From Porphyra umbilicalis (taxonomy: Eukaryota > Rhodophyta > Bangiophyceae > Bangiales > Bangiaceae), in assembly GCA_002049455.2 (NCBI GenBank), contig KV918785.1, forward strand, positions 248,001-312,000: a stretch of DNA of 64,000 bases, in the 5' to 3' direction. Positions 1-10,208 of the stretch are shown piece by piece. The first letter of the stretch is position 1. Each line of letters opens with the position of its first letter. The notes beneath the pieces were generated by a model. The model searched no databases, had not been told where the DNA came from, and saw only the letters and a program-made list of their open reading frames with translations. The position numbers were made by a program, and so were the translations under genes.

Positions 1-479
1 TTTGCGCGGCGCACAACCGCCACGAGCACGTCCCCCGCTGCCGCGGCTGCCGTCGCTGACGCCACCACCGCCGTCCCACCCCCCCCCCCCAGTTGTACTC
101 AGCAACCGTCGTGCCGCCATCAGTGCTGCCGCCGGCTCCATGTCCGCGGGGCCAGCCCAAAATGACCGCTGCTATCGGGTTGGGGATTCCCCCCCCCCCA
201 GCCCCAGCCGAGCGGCAGCGGCAGCGCTGCGGTGGTGGCCACGGCGGCAAGTGCGGACGGTGCCAGCCACCCACGTTTGTTACGAAGTGTACGTAATTGA
301 ACTGGTTCACCATTGTTCTTTTTCCCGCGCCGTTATGCTTCCCTACCAGGAAGGAGCTCCAGGCGCTTGCAGGCGGCCCAGAGTTGCCGCTACTGTACTC
401 CAACCTGGGCGCCCAAACAGAGCACCATGCTGACGGATTTGTCGGGTGAGGTGCGACTGCCGTCCCGACGGGCGGCAGT

Positions 480-790
480 GGCCGATGACCGCCGCCACAG
501 AGGTGGCGCCCCCATCTGCTGCCCGTCCGTCGCGGAACGGACGTGGTGCACGCCCCGGGATGAGCGGGTCCGCACGGGGTGTGCGTTCTGTACGTGCTGC
601 GGGAGTGCGGGCGGGCTAGAGACGGAATGCCGTGAGGGCGGCATACATAATGTCGAGCCCCGGGGGCTAGACCCGGGCGTAGGGAAGAGGCAGAGCGTTT
701 ACCTTCTCATCTGCGACTAGCTACCACAGGCGAGCACGAGCACACGCAAGCGCAGTCGAGCCGGGGGCGCGCTTCATTGACCAAGCTCTC
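480..790 (+). repeat. Dispersed LTR-like/promoter repeat, copy 1
   Basis: This stretch aligns with 7560-7905 in the same orientation. Shared landmarks, in order, are GCGGAACGG, CCGCACGGGG, CGTGCTG, TGCCGTGAGG, an AT-rich box (CATACATAATG here, GGTATATAAGG in copy 3), a GGGGGCTAGMCCC hairpin, AGAGCGTTT, TTCTCATCTGCG, CTAGCTACC and GAGCACAC. A TATA-like box followed about 30 nt later by a small hairpin resembles the U3/R part of an LTR, but no retrotransposon body lies between the copies. It could equally be a dispersed promoter module. Confidence 0.5.
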
Positions 791-1129
791 ACAGAAGACT
801 GCCGCCACTGTTGTCGGACAAGGACAGGGGAGGGGGAGCAAGTACACCGTGCTCCCCCTAGTCTGGTGTCAGCCAGCGGTACGAGCGACCGAGACCAGGA
901 TGCGAGGAGAGGACCCGAGCAGCATGAGTGGTGACACGGAGGGATAGGTGTGCGTGGCGGGCCGAGGGACGCGGGTAGCCTCACCTGCCGGTGAGGGAGC
1001 AGGCGAGGCTGTCGGTCGGTCGGCGCAGCGGCGTGCGCCTGGATGAGAGGAAAGTGCAGGACGGGGCACGAGTCCAGGACGGGCGAGTGAGAGAAGCGGG
1101 GCGAGGGGTCCGACTGAGGGCTGCGGGAA

Positions 1130-1215
1130 CCGCCTTGAGAGGATATAGCTGACTGCAGCGGGGACTAGCCCCGGAGCAGTGGAGAAGACGAGGCATTTCT
1201 TTATCATCCATCTAG
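1130..1215 (+). repeat. Dispersed LTR-like repeat, copy 2 (short)
   Basis: This is a shorter, more diverged copy of the same block. It reads CGCCTTGAGAGGATATAGC, then a GGGGACTAGCCCC palindrome, GGAGAAGA, and ATCATCCATCTAGC. It lies in the same orientation as copies 1 and 3. Confidence 0.4.
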
Positions 1216-2026
1216 CCCGGGTTGAAGCGCAAGCACGCGGACGGCGTGCTTGTGTGCGGACATACGACACGCGGACGGCGCGTTCGTGTGGGGTGCCTCA
1301 CAACAGCCACGGCCGCCGCATACCACATCCGCCGCAACCGCGATGGCCGCGGCGTTGCCAACAGCTCCCGTCGCTGGCATACCCACCGATGCCGGCGGTT
1401 TGTCTCGAGCAGCCTGTTGACTGTCCCTGGTTCCACCGATGGCTTCAGCGGTGATATGCCCGCCGGACGTCGGCCCGGCGGCTGGGCCCAACGCACCGCC
1501 AAAGGGCCGACCCGGCCGTCACTGCCTACACTTGTGCCGCCCGACGAGCGCCGTGTATCTCCCCGCCTCTAGTTGCGCGGGCGGCTCCGTGCTCTCACCG
1601 GCCGCAGCCGCAGCGGTGACGCCGGCAGCTCCAGAGCGGCACGTCTGTCGGTCAGCCGCCACTCTTGGAGCGACGGGGTATGGAGCGGGGGGGGAGGAGT
1701 TTTTGCCTGTTGCTGCCGGCGAAGCGAGCGGCTGGCACCGTCGTTACCATCGCCGACGTGCTAGCTGGTGCCACAGGGCGCGGCAGCAGTATGGAGTCCT
1801 TGTTTCGCCCCTCTGAGGTCGTGGCAGCTCGTGCGACAAAGACGAGGTCAAGCTGAAAATCGACTTAGTGCAGAAGCGTGGAGATGAGATGGACCGTACT
1901 GGGACTTGGCTGCTGAAATGTGGATTTAACGATGAATGAGTAGCCTGAACAGGCCCCCGTTCAGTGTCACCACGTGGATGATCCCTGGCCGCAATAATCA
2001 AACGGCCGACTTCAAAGATGCTCCCT

Positions 2027-3514
2027 GCGCAGTGGGGCTCGTTGCAGGATCCACGACGAGGCCCTTTTTCCCCCCCGATCGCTCGTTTTTGCTCGTTGAC
2101 GAGGGTACTTTTCTCGTCAAAACCTCGTCACTCGGTCATGATATGCCTGATCGAGATTCTCGACTTCGACTATAATAGCTGTTGGGCTCTGATAGAGGTC
2201 ATTTTAAGTGCCCCGAAGTCCTGGCAAGTAGATAATAGAGAGCTACGCGCAAGTTGCGAAAAGTTCTACAAGAGCCCCACAAGTAGGAGCAAAGCAGACT
2301 CAAGTGCAGCCCGATGACTCACACAACAGCGCATGATTCGGCCGCACATCATGAGCCATGATGGCTTCCTCCTTGTTTTCCCGCCAATCCGCAGCGCGGT
2401 GGTTGGGTGCCACAAACAACCATCGCGGCTAACAAAAGGTACATGTTGCATTGCCTCAGAAGTATCACCGAGTGCTTTTTACAACACTCCCTCCCCCCCC
2501 GCCTACGCCGAATACGGTGACGACGCCAACACGGGGACCCTGCCCTCGTGGGCGGCCGTGCGGCGTGCCATGGACGAACCCACTCATCCGCACGCGTGTC
2601 AAAGCGGCAACTATCGCCTCTGCCCCCCGTTCGACTACCAACCGGGCAGACCCCGGCGCTGCGGACAGCCCCGGTGCTGGTCGCGACCTCGTGCCCCCGG
2701 GGTCCAGCATCTCCCCGTTCTCCTAAGACTGTGGCACCCGCGTCAGCCGGCAATACCTGCCAATGGCTGCGGAAGGAACCCCTACAGAACGAGCAGCGGC
2801 AGCCGCATGGAGGCATTGCGCTCCACATAGACTTGACTCGCCCAACGAAGGCGGTGGGAACGCGTGGAAGTCGCGGATTCAGCCGGGGTCACGAGCGGAT
2901 CGGAACGCGCTCTCAGCCCCGTTCTTGGACGTCGGCGACTGGCGTCGTTCGGCTTCGGATGCATCCCGCTTCAGCTCGGTGGATCGGACTGATTAATTTC
3001 CTAGTTCAGTTGTGTTTCCATTCTATTACTCTTCAGATCCATAACAGCTGGCATCCACGATGGGCGTATCAATTCGGTATTTCTCGCTTGAATCCGCGCG
3101 CAACTCGCACGGACAGTCGTCTTTGCAGTATCTCCGCACCCTGTGACCGACTTAATATGATCGCTTGCTACCAGCGGGGATTAAGAGCTCAACGAGCTTC
3201 ATGTTCCAACATCGTTGCGACCGTTCTTGCTGGCTCGATGAGGCCTCGTTGTCCCTTGTTACCTTCCTCATGCTCCATCTCACACCATGCTGTTCTACAT
3301 TACTTGAAGGCGCTCTCCGTGACGGTCCTGGAGCACCCAAGAACAGTGTGAAAAATGCAAATACGTAGCCACAGACAAGCAGAATATGGAATTCGACGAG
3401 AAAAGCTCTCACAAGGGCATTCAAGGGGGGTTTTTCGCCAGCTTGACAGGTTTCTCGTCGCCGAATCGAGAAAAAAGGGCCTCGTCGTGGATCCTGCAAC
3501 GAGCCCCACTGCGC
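2027..3514. mobile_element. 1.49-kb element bounded by perfect 43-bp inverted repeats
   Basis: Positions 2027-2069 and 3472-3514 are perfect reverse complements over 43 nt, starting GCGCAGTGGGGCTCG and ending in CCCTTTTT. The interior carries further scattered TTCTCGTC-type similarity but no recognisable transposase. The arrangement suggests a non-autonomous DNA transposon. I see no clear target-site duplication outside the arms (left flank ends TGCTCCCT, right flank starts TGCTTGG). Two independent copies of one short repeat in opposite orientation is the alternative. Confidence 0.5.
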
Positions 3515-4189
3515 TGCTTGGCGGAGGCAGGTGAGATAACGAAAGATAAAGTTCGCATCGACCAATCCGAGGCCACTTTATCTGAGATAACCACCCCAAG
3601 CCATTGGGACCTGGCCTCGAGGCCCGCCCGTGCCGATTGACCCTCAGGGTCATTCTACTGTCCCTGACGCAATTCTGGATCAGCGACGCAAAGCTGGATC
3701 ACCGGAATCATCGATTCCAGCTCATTTGCCCGTCTTTTTTCTGCGTTTCCTCTCTCCTTCGGCGCTGCTACAATAATACAACAGCGGAGGGGGAGAAAAC
3801 ACACCAACAGAAAGCCCAGGGAAAGGCGCATCTTTTACTGTCAAGGGCCCTCGTATGCTCGACAACAAACGGAGACGGTTGGTCACGTCCAACGCGGTTG
3901 ACCGCTGGGGTCACGTTGCTGCCGCCGGTGCCGTCCGCCCCCTCCCCCCCCCGCGGCCGTTCCCTTGTTTCCCGTGCGCCGTCCATTTCGATCACCCCAT
4001 CGCATTGGCCTTCCTCCCGTCGGCTTGCCGTCGGCGTTGAGCCCCGACGCCCGCCGGCTCGCCTCCCCGACCCTCCGCCCGTGCACCCGCCTCCGTGCCA
4101 AGAGGCGGCAAGTACTGGCCGGTCGCGCTCCATTCGACCGTAGAGGCGGCGCCGCGCCCAAACGACGCCCGTCCGGGCCGGTACGCTGA
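3515..4189. other. Intergenic DNA upstream of the MYB gene
   Basis: No family is recognised on either strand. The stretch is less GC-rich (around 3540-3860) than the following gene, and an in-frame TGA at 4187-4189 directly precedes the MYB ORF start. The likely promoter region lies here, but I see no convincing TATA box. Confidence 0.4.
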
Positions 4190-4685
4190 ATGCCAACGGC
4201 GACGGTCGCCGCCGACCGGGGGAGCTGGCGGGCGGTGCGCCCCGGCGACGTCTTCCCCAATCGACACGGACGAACACGGAGCACTGCCGGCATGTCGTGG
4301 CCGCCGGTCGACGATGCGCCGCCGCCAACCTCTGGGGGCGGCGCGCCCCCACCCCCCAACCGGCCGCCGCCAACCTCTGGGGACGGCGCGCCCCCACCCC
4401 CCAACCGGCCGCCGCCAACCTCTGGGGACGGCGCGCCCCCACCCCCCAACCGGCCGCCACCCGCCGCCGCCGCCTGGCCACCGACGGATGTGCTCTCCGT
4501 GGCGCCCTCCCCCCCCCCCCACAGCGTGCCTCCTAGCCGAGAGGTGGCCGGTGGCGGTGACGCCCTGCTGCCAATGCGCGCCGCCGACGCCGGCGCCACG
4601 GCCGGTGAGGGCGGCGGCGGCGGCGCCACCCCCCCCAACTGGCCCGTGCCAGCCGTCGCGATACAACGGCCCACCCCGCTCGCCC

Positions 4686-4743
<58 letters not shown>

Positions 4744-5144
4744 TGACCGCGCGACGGCGCTCGGCTGGGGCGTGCCCGCCTTCTCGGCCGGCCCGCCGCG
4801 GGCGGGGGCGGCCACGGACGTGCTCCACCCCCACCGACCGCCGTCGACGCTGCCGCCACTGTTTTGGCTGCCGACGCCGCCGCCGCCCGACCTCGCACTC
4901 GACTGGCCGACCGCCTCGCTGTCGGGCGGCAGCGGTGACGGCGGTGGTGCGCCGTCGGTTGGCGGCGCCGACGCGTATGGACCGGTGTGGGCGGGCGCGC
5001 CCGAGGCACCGACGGGCGGCGCCAGCGGCGGCGGCGGGGTGTCGCCGCAGCACGGGGTCGGCGCGTCGGGTGCCCGCCATCCGACGGTGGCGGCAGCCGC
5101 CGTCGGCGCCGCGGCCGACACCATTGGCGCCCGCACCCTCGGCA

Positions 5145-5182
<38 letters not shown>

Positions 5183-6011
5183 CAAGCCGTGGTCGCCCCA
5201 ACGGCGCAGTCCGCGCCTACGTGTCCGACCGACTGGTCGACATCCTCCTTCTTGAGCTGCTCGGCAGAGAAGGCGACGGCAGGCACGGCGCACGCCCCAC
5301 CGTCCGCGTCCCTGCCCGCGAGCCCGGCCGCCGCGTGTTTGGACGCCCCCCTCTCGGAGGCCCCGCCGCCCCTCCTCGGCGCGTTTACCACGTCCGCCAC
5401 GACGACCGTCGCGGCGGCGGCGGCGGCGGCGGCAGCGGCGGCCACCAAAGGCCGCAAACGCCCCGCGGCCGCCACCACCCCCCTCCGCCGCCCACAGTCG
5501 GCCAAGAACCCGTGGACGCCCGCCGAAGACGCGGTCCTCGCCGTCGTGGCGGAGCGCGTCCCTCGCCCCCGCGACCGGTGGGTGCAAGCCGCCGCCGAGC
5601 TGCCCGGGCGGAGCCCCAAGCAAGCCCGCGAGCGGTACGAGCACCACCTGCGGCCGGGCATTGACTGGTCCGACTGGAGCGAGGGGGAAGACGCGCTCCT
5701 CTTTGCCACTGGCATGCGGTGCGGCGCGGGCAAGTGGTCCTTGATTGCCAAGGCGCTCCACGCGGCGCGCGTGCGCGCCCGCGCGCACGCGCCGCGGCCG
5801 CCCGGCGACGCGGACGGGCCACAGCTCAACCGCACCGAGGCGCAAGTTAAGAACCGCTGGCGCAAAATGGAAAAGCGGGGGTGGTGCCGCGCAGGGGGGA
5901 TTCGCCGCCCGGCCGCCGCCCGCCGGGGGCGGGGGGGGAGCCCGGCGCAGCGGCTGGCAACGGTCGCCCGCTTCGCATCGGGCGTCGGGGCGGGCGCCGA
6001 GGGCGGCGGCA

Positions 6012-6066
<55 letters not shown>

Positions 6067-6482
6067 GGCAGACGCAGCGGCGGCGGTGGCGGCCGCGGCC
6101 GCGGCGCCCGCCTTTTGCATGCCATCCATGGCGGCCGCGGGTGGGGCCGCGGCGGCGCCGCCGGGCACCCCCGGCGGCTCGTGGGCGTGGCCGCCCCCGC
6201 CGCCGCGGGCGGGCAGCCACGACGCGTGGCCGCGCAGCGCCACGCCCCCGGCGGCACGCGGCGGGTGGCGTGCGGCCGACCGGGGCGCCCCGGGGGGCTC
6301 CCCGGGCGTCGTCTCCCTCCCCGACGGCAGCACCGCCGACGGGTGGTTGATGGCGGGCGCGCACCGGGGCGGCGCGCGCATGCGCGTCGCGTCGGCGCCG
6401 ACGCCGTCGGCGCGGTGGTCCGCGCCTTGGGGGAGCGGCGCCCACCGGGCGGCGGCGGCGGCGGCGCCACCGCCGCCGCTGC

Positions 6483-6564
<82 letters not shown>

Positions 6565-6860
6565 GGGCGTTGTGGCTGTCACCGCCGCCGCCGCCGCCGC
6601 CAGCACCGCTGCCGCCGCCGCGGGCGTTGTGGCTGTCACCGCCGCCGCCGCCGCCGCCAGCACTACTGCCGCCGCCGCCGCCGCCTCATGGGATGGGGGA
6701 GCACCCCGGCGGGCCATGGGGGGACGCCCCGTCGCCCGACGGGTGGGCCGACGAGCGGGGGCCGTCGGTGGTGCCACCGCCGCCCGACGCGCCCGTCACG
6801 GCCGACGTTGTCGCGGCCGTCCTCGCCGCCGTCCTCGGCTCCGCCCACCTGCAGCCGTAG
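4190..6860 (+). CDS. Two-repeat MYB (SANT/MYB) DNA-binding protein
   Basis: A probable nuclear transcription factor. Residues about 440-562 form two MYB repeats. The first starts NPWTPAEDAVLAVV and ends at LPGRSPKQARERY. The second starts DWSDWSEGEDALLF and ends at RTEAQVKNRWRKMEKR; its Trp/hydrophobic spacing and the NRWR recognition helix are typical. The rest is low-complexity Gly, Ala and Pro runs, including three 15-residue PPPTSGDGAPPPPNR repeats near the N-terminus. The start is the first ATG after an in-frame TGA. The N-terminal frame runs open to 6997. After the GCC run at 6480-6562, however, the +1-shifted frame gives a more natural C-terminus (GPWGDAPSPDGWADERG) ending at TAG 6858-6860, directly followed by a G tract as in neighbouring genes. 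I therefore infer a triplet-run/indel frame error or length polymorphism. The opposite strand is also open here (a shadow). Confidence 0.8.
4319..4453 (+). repeat. In-frame minisatellite, 3 x 45 bp
   Basis: Three tandem 45-bp units (4319-4363, 4364-4408, 4409-4453) are nearly identical; unit 1 differs by one base, giving GGG instead of GGD. They encode a 15-residue Pro-rich repeat in the MYB protein N-terminal region. Confidence 0.95.
6480..6685 (+). repeat. GCC microsatellite plus 54-bp tandem duplication
   Basis: A long GCC/CCG run (6480-6562) is followed by two copies of a unit of about 54 bp containing GCGGGCGTTGTGGCTGTCAC plus a CCG run. In one frame it encodes Ala-rich GVVAVT repeats, in the other PPPRALWLSPPPPPPP repeats. 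This is where the MYB frame appears to switch. Confidence 0.85.
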
Positions 6861-7086
6861 GCGGGGGGGGTGCGGGGTGGCGCCCGCACCGGGGCGGGGG
6901 GGCGCCACGCGTCGGGCGGTGGGGGGGGGGGGGGGGGGGGAAGGTCGGGCGGTGTGGCCCGCGGCGCGGCGCGGCTCGCCGCGGGCGGCGGGGCTGAGGG
7001 ATGATAGGTCTGACTCTTTGACGAACGGGCAGGGGCGGCCGGTCGGGCGTGTGTGGCGAATCATTGGAGCGCCTCGGGCGGGGCGC

Positions 7087-7218
7087 GCGAAGCGACGAGC
7101 GGCGACCAGCGCGCCGTGCGCTTCAGCGTTTTAACCGGCTGGGGGGGGGGGGGGGGGCACGTATCGTCAAGCGACGAGCGGCGACCAGCGCGCCGTGCAC
7201 TTGAACGTTTGAAACGGC

Positions 7219-7249
<31 letters not shown>

Positions 7250-7250
7250 G
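7087..7250 (+). repeat. Tandem ~81-bp repeat with long G tracts
   Basis: Two units start GCGACGAGCGGCGACCAGCG (from 7089 and 7170). Each runs through a CGTT-rich stretch into a GGCTG then poly-G run (7141-7157 and 7219-7248). A further G run lies at 6921-6940. The region lies 3' of the MYB gene and has strong G-quadruplex potential on the + strand. Confidence 0.8.
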
Positions 7251-7559
7251 TATTGTAGGCGTTTCTCGATGGGTGAATTTCGGGACTGCTTTCGCGCCAC
7301 GCGTGGGATCGTGGGTTGGGCGCATCGGGCGCCACCCTGTTGTGGGGGCGGGGGGAGCAACAACCAAGTGCTCCCCGCGCCCACGGCACCCCGGTCAAGT
7401 CCTCCGGCAGGTGGCGGCCGCCGTGGGTGTCCCCGTCTCGGGGCAACCCATGGCAGCCGCGACCGACGGCAGGCGGCCGGGCTGAGTGGCCAGCCGCGCC
7501 GACGACGTGGGGTCGCCGCCGGCCAGGATGTGGGGGAGTCCTGGCAGGCGCGGGGGGGC

Positions 7560-7905
7560 GGACGCGGAACGGCGTCACGCGGGCAGCGGCGCCCATGCCT
7601 GGGCACCGCTCCTGGCGGGATGCATACAGGGACGGGCGGGGGGGGCCGCACCGGGGAGAGTGAGCCCGCACGGGGCGCGCGGGCAGGGCGTGCTGGGGGG
7701 GTGTGGGTAGGGGGCGGGGTGCCGTGAGGAGAGCGGGCGCCGCCTGAGAGGGTATATAAGGAGGCGCCTCGGGGGCTAGCCCCTGGCGCAGGGGAGAAGA
7801 TAGAGCGTTTTACCCTTTTCTCATCTGCGTCTAGCTACCGCAGGGGAGAACGAGCACACGTGCACGCACTCTAGCCGGGCGCGCGCGTGAGCAACCTAGC
7901 CTCTC
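7560..7905 (+). repeat. Dispersed LTR-like/promoter repeat, copy 3
   Basis: This is the best-preserved copy of the block at 480-790. It has a perfect TATATAAGG box at 7753-7761, a GGGGGCTAGCCCC palindrome about 25 nt downstream, then AGAGCGTTTTACCC, TTCTCATCTGCG, CTAGCTACCGCAGG and GAGCACACG. The TATA box plus hairpin spacing suggests a functional polymerase II promoter or an LTR U3/R. No downstream coding region that it would drive is recognisable before the retrotransposon at 8332. Confidence 0.5.
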
Positions 7906-8026
7906 ACTACACACCCGAAGCTGGCTGCGCTGCGCACCTGCACGCGGACCACGTGGGGCTCCCCGAGGACCCGCCTGGGCCCGCTGCACCCGCGCCTGCC
8001 AGAGTGGCTGCGGCCGCCCTTGTCAT

Positions 8027-8054
8027 GCGTCGCTGGACGAGGCAGCCCCAACAG
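8027..8054 (+). repeat. Left arm of inverted repeat flanking the DIRS-like element
   Basis: GCGTCGCTGGACGAGGCAGC followed by CCCAACAG reappears as its reverse complement at 15061-15087, with a single one-base gap. Beyond the shared core both sides carry multiple short CTGTTCGG/CCGAACAG motifs. Confidence 0.7.
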
Positions 8055-8331
8055 AACGTGCTTCTGTTCGGGCGCCTGTTACCGAACAGACGCCCAACAG
8101 ACGCGATCCTGCTCCATTGTTGTTCGGGTGCTCGGCTCCGGATCGCGAGTTGGTGGGAGAAACGGGCGGATCAGCCAGGACTCACGAGCTCGACGGCAAT
8201 AATCAGAGCTTGAGATGACAGCGGCTTGGTGCGATGCAATGAAGTGAAGTCTCCGAGAGTCCCTAGCCAGAATTTCAATTACATGTGATCTGTTGATTTG
8301 TTCTGACCTGACCGTTGCAGCTTGGCCATAA

Positions 8332-8357
8332 CCAGAGGTAGAGGGACAGAGACGCCA
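8332..8357 (-). repeat. B2 copy of the split direct repeat
   Basis: These 26 nt (on + CCAGAGGTAGAGGGACAGAG then ACGCCA) are identical to 9113-9138. They mark the distal end of the DIRS/Ngaro-like element. Confidence 0.75.
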
Positions 8358-8540
8358 GGAACGTGACATTTTAATTCCAAAGCAGGCTAGCCTAGTACCC
8401 CCAAAGCTACTAGCTGACCGAAAATCCGGCCCTGCAGGAAGAGAGAGAAAAAGGTACAAAGAGACGGGAAAGAAAAGAAGAAGGGCGCTGTGTCCCTCGG
8501 GCTGCTGAATGAGCTCGAGCACGTCGGGCGGGCGGGATGG

Positions 8541-9109
8541 GTACGCGAGAAGAACTGGACGCTGCCGACCTCGGGTCGGCGGTGGCCAGCTCCGCCGCCG
8601 CGGCGGTCTTGTACCGCTCGCCGCGGACTGCACCGCCTCGACCGTCGGCCCACGCCGCCGGGGGCGCGGCAGGCATGGGAAAGGGGCCGCGGCACAGCCG
8701 CAGCGGAGGGCGCGCGAGCGCCTGCCGCACGGCGGGGCCACGGCAAAGGCAAGGAAGAAAACAAAAGCAGCAGCCAACCCCCCACAAAGGCACAAGGGGC
8801 GGTGGCGGCGCGCGAGCGCCGACAAGCAACGCACGGGACGCCGCCGCGCGCGCGCGCGCGGGCACCGGCAGGCGGTGCGTCGGCCGCGGACCGACAGGGG
8901 AGGCGGCGACGCGCCAGCGGCGGAGAGGGGAGCGGGAGAGTGGAGCGGGCGTGGCACCCGAAGAGGCGGGCCACCCGCCACCGCTCGAGGCACGGCCGTT
9001 GCACAGCGACGGCTCGACCCCCCCGCGGGTCGTGGCCCGTGCCGCCGACGTGGCGATCGACAGGAAGTAATCACACGGCCGGTTACAGGAAGAATTCGCA
9101 TTCGGGTCA
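8541..9109 (-). repeat. A2 copy of the split direct repeat (569 nt)
   Basis: Direct repeat of 13558-14126 with the same length and only scattered substitutions (for example GCTCC/GCCCC near 8592 and GTCGGCCC/GTCGCCCC near 8644). It starts GTACGCGAGAAGAACTGG and ends ATTCGGGTCA on the + strand. Open frames inside are by-products of GC richness. Confidence 0.9.
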
Positions 9110-9112
9110 TCG

Positions 9113-9138
9113 CCAGAGGTAGAGGGACAGAGACGCCA
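9113..9138 (-). repeat. B1 copy of the split direct repeat
   Basis: Identical 26-nt copy of 8332-8357, placed exactly between the recombinase stop codon (TTA on +, 9139-9141) and repeat A2. Confidence 0.75.
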
Positions 9139-10170
9139 TTAAAGTCGGGGAAGTGTTGTGGGCGTGTAGCGGCCAAGTACCTCCCAGGCCGCCGGGGATG
9201 GCCGCCATCGCGTCTTGACGTAAGAGCGCAGCGTCGTGTCGACCGTTGCGTGGCTCATCACCTCTGCGATCATCGGCGCCGGGACACCGATGGCGTATGC
9301 CTCGGAGCCGGCGCCGGCACGTGAAGAGTGACCCTGGTAGCGCCCACCGAGCGGCGCAGCGATAGTAAATTCCGTCATCAAGGGCTGCAGCCACTTGTTG
9401 GTGACGCGCGCCGTCAGCCAGTAGCGGCGCAGCGGGAACGGCAAAGCGGGATCCGCAAACATCATGGCCTGCGGGTGTCTCCCTGCGGCGTCGTGTCGCG
9501 CGACGACCAGGCGTAGTAGACGCGCTACCTTGTCGTCCTTGTCCCCGTCCCAGGGGATGGGTACGGTAAAGGCGAGGCGCTCGCGCCCCGTGCGCAGCGC
9601 CATCTTGAAATCCACGACCTGCAGCTCCATGCCAAAGGGGGTGAAGGCGACGTCGCACCGCCGCATGCACGCCGCGGCGCCGGGGCGATTGAAGAGGATG
9701 TACCCGAGGACAAGCCCGGCGCACTGCAACTGCAGGTAGGTGTCGGGCGTGCCGAGGCCGAGCACGCACACGCGGAGCAGGTAGGTGGCCGGCAGGGGCA
9801 TCCGCTGCAGCGGCTACTCGCCGCCGGCACGCTCGAGGGCGTCGGCGCGAAAGCCGAACACCGCCAGCCGCACCATCTTGTCCTTGGTCGGGTCCTCGTA
9901 GCCGGCCAGCCGGTGGAGGGACGCCACAGCGGACAGGTACTTCTCCAGCGACGATGGTGAGAGGGCACCGCGCTCCAGCTCGTGAAGGATCCAGCCGATG
10001 ATGGTAGACACGGCGGCGGGCAACGGTGCGCGACTGTACTGCTTAAAGTACTTAAGGAAGGCGCGCACCTTTGTCATGTATCCGCGCTGCGTCTCGGGGC
10101 GGGAGCCGCGGAGGACAAGCGCTGCGGCAGCGGAGGGATTATGCAGGTCGGCCATGAGCGGGGCGACCAT
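9139..10170 (-). pseudogene. Tyrosine recombinase of the DIRS-like element, interrupted by one TAG
   Basis: This protein would insert the circular cDNA. The N-terminal half has a SAM-like core-binding domain (RGYMTKVRAFLKYFKQY, then LEKYLSAVASLHRL). The C-terminal catalytic domain contains GHSSRAGAGSEAYAIGV, then EVMSHATVDTTLRSYV, matching the HxxR...H...Y pattern of tyrosine recombinases with Tyr near the end. An in-frame TAG at 9816-9814 splits the two halves, which otherwise share one frame. The reading frame overlaps the end of the RT gene in another phase and is open upstream. The first ATG in the aligned region is at 10170, but translation could also enter by frameshift from RT. It is either a pseudogene or a stop-codon readthrough product. 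Confidence 0.85.
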
Positions 10171-10208
10171 CTTGTTGAGAAGGACCGCCCACCGCTGCGC
10201 GTCGTTGG

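Larger units (their letters stand above)
1..2026. other. Gene-poor GC-rich DNA
   Basis: No protein family is recognisable on either strand. Open frames exist but have arginine/proline-rich compositions typical of random GC-rich DNA. The stretch holds two copies of a dispersed TATA-containing repeat, annotated separately, and C-runs near 80-90 and 189-198. Confidence 0.5.

Noticed and set aside
3883..6777. A 964-codon open frame on the minus strand opposite the MYB gene
   Set aside because: Composed of Ala/Gly/Pro/Arg runs that mirror the GCC/GGC triplets of the + strand; no domain. The + frame contains two clear MYB repeats.
8027..8110. GAACAG/CTGTTC motifs as a CRISPR-like array
   Set aside because: Spacing is irregular, units are 6-9 nt, and the genome is eukaryotic. 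No repeat-spacer structure.
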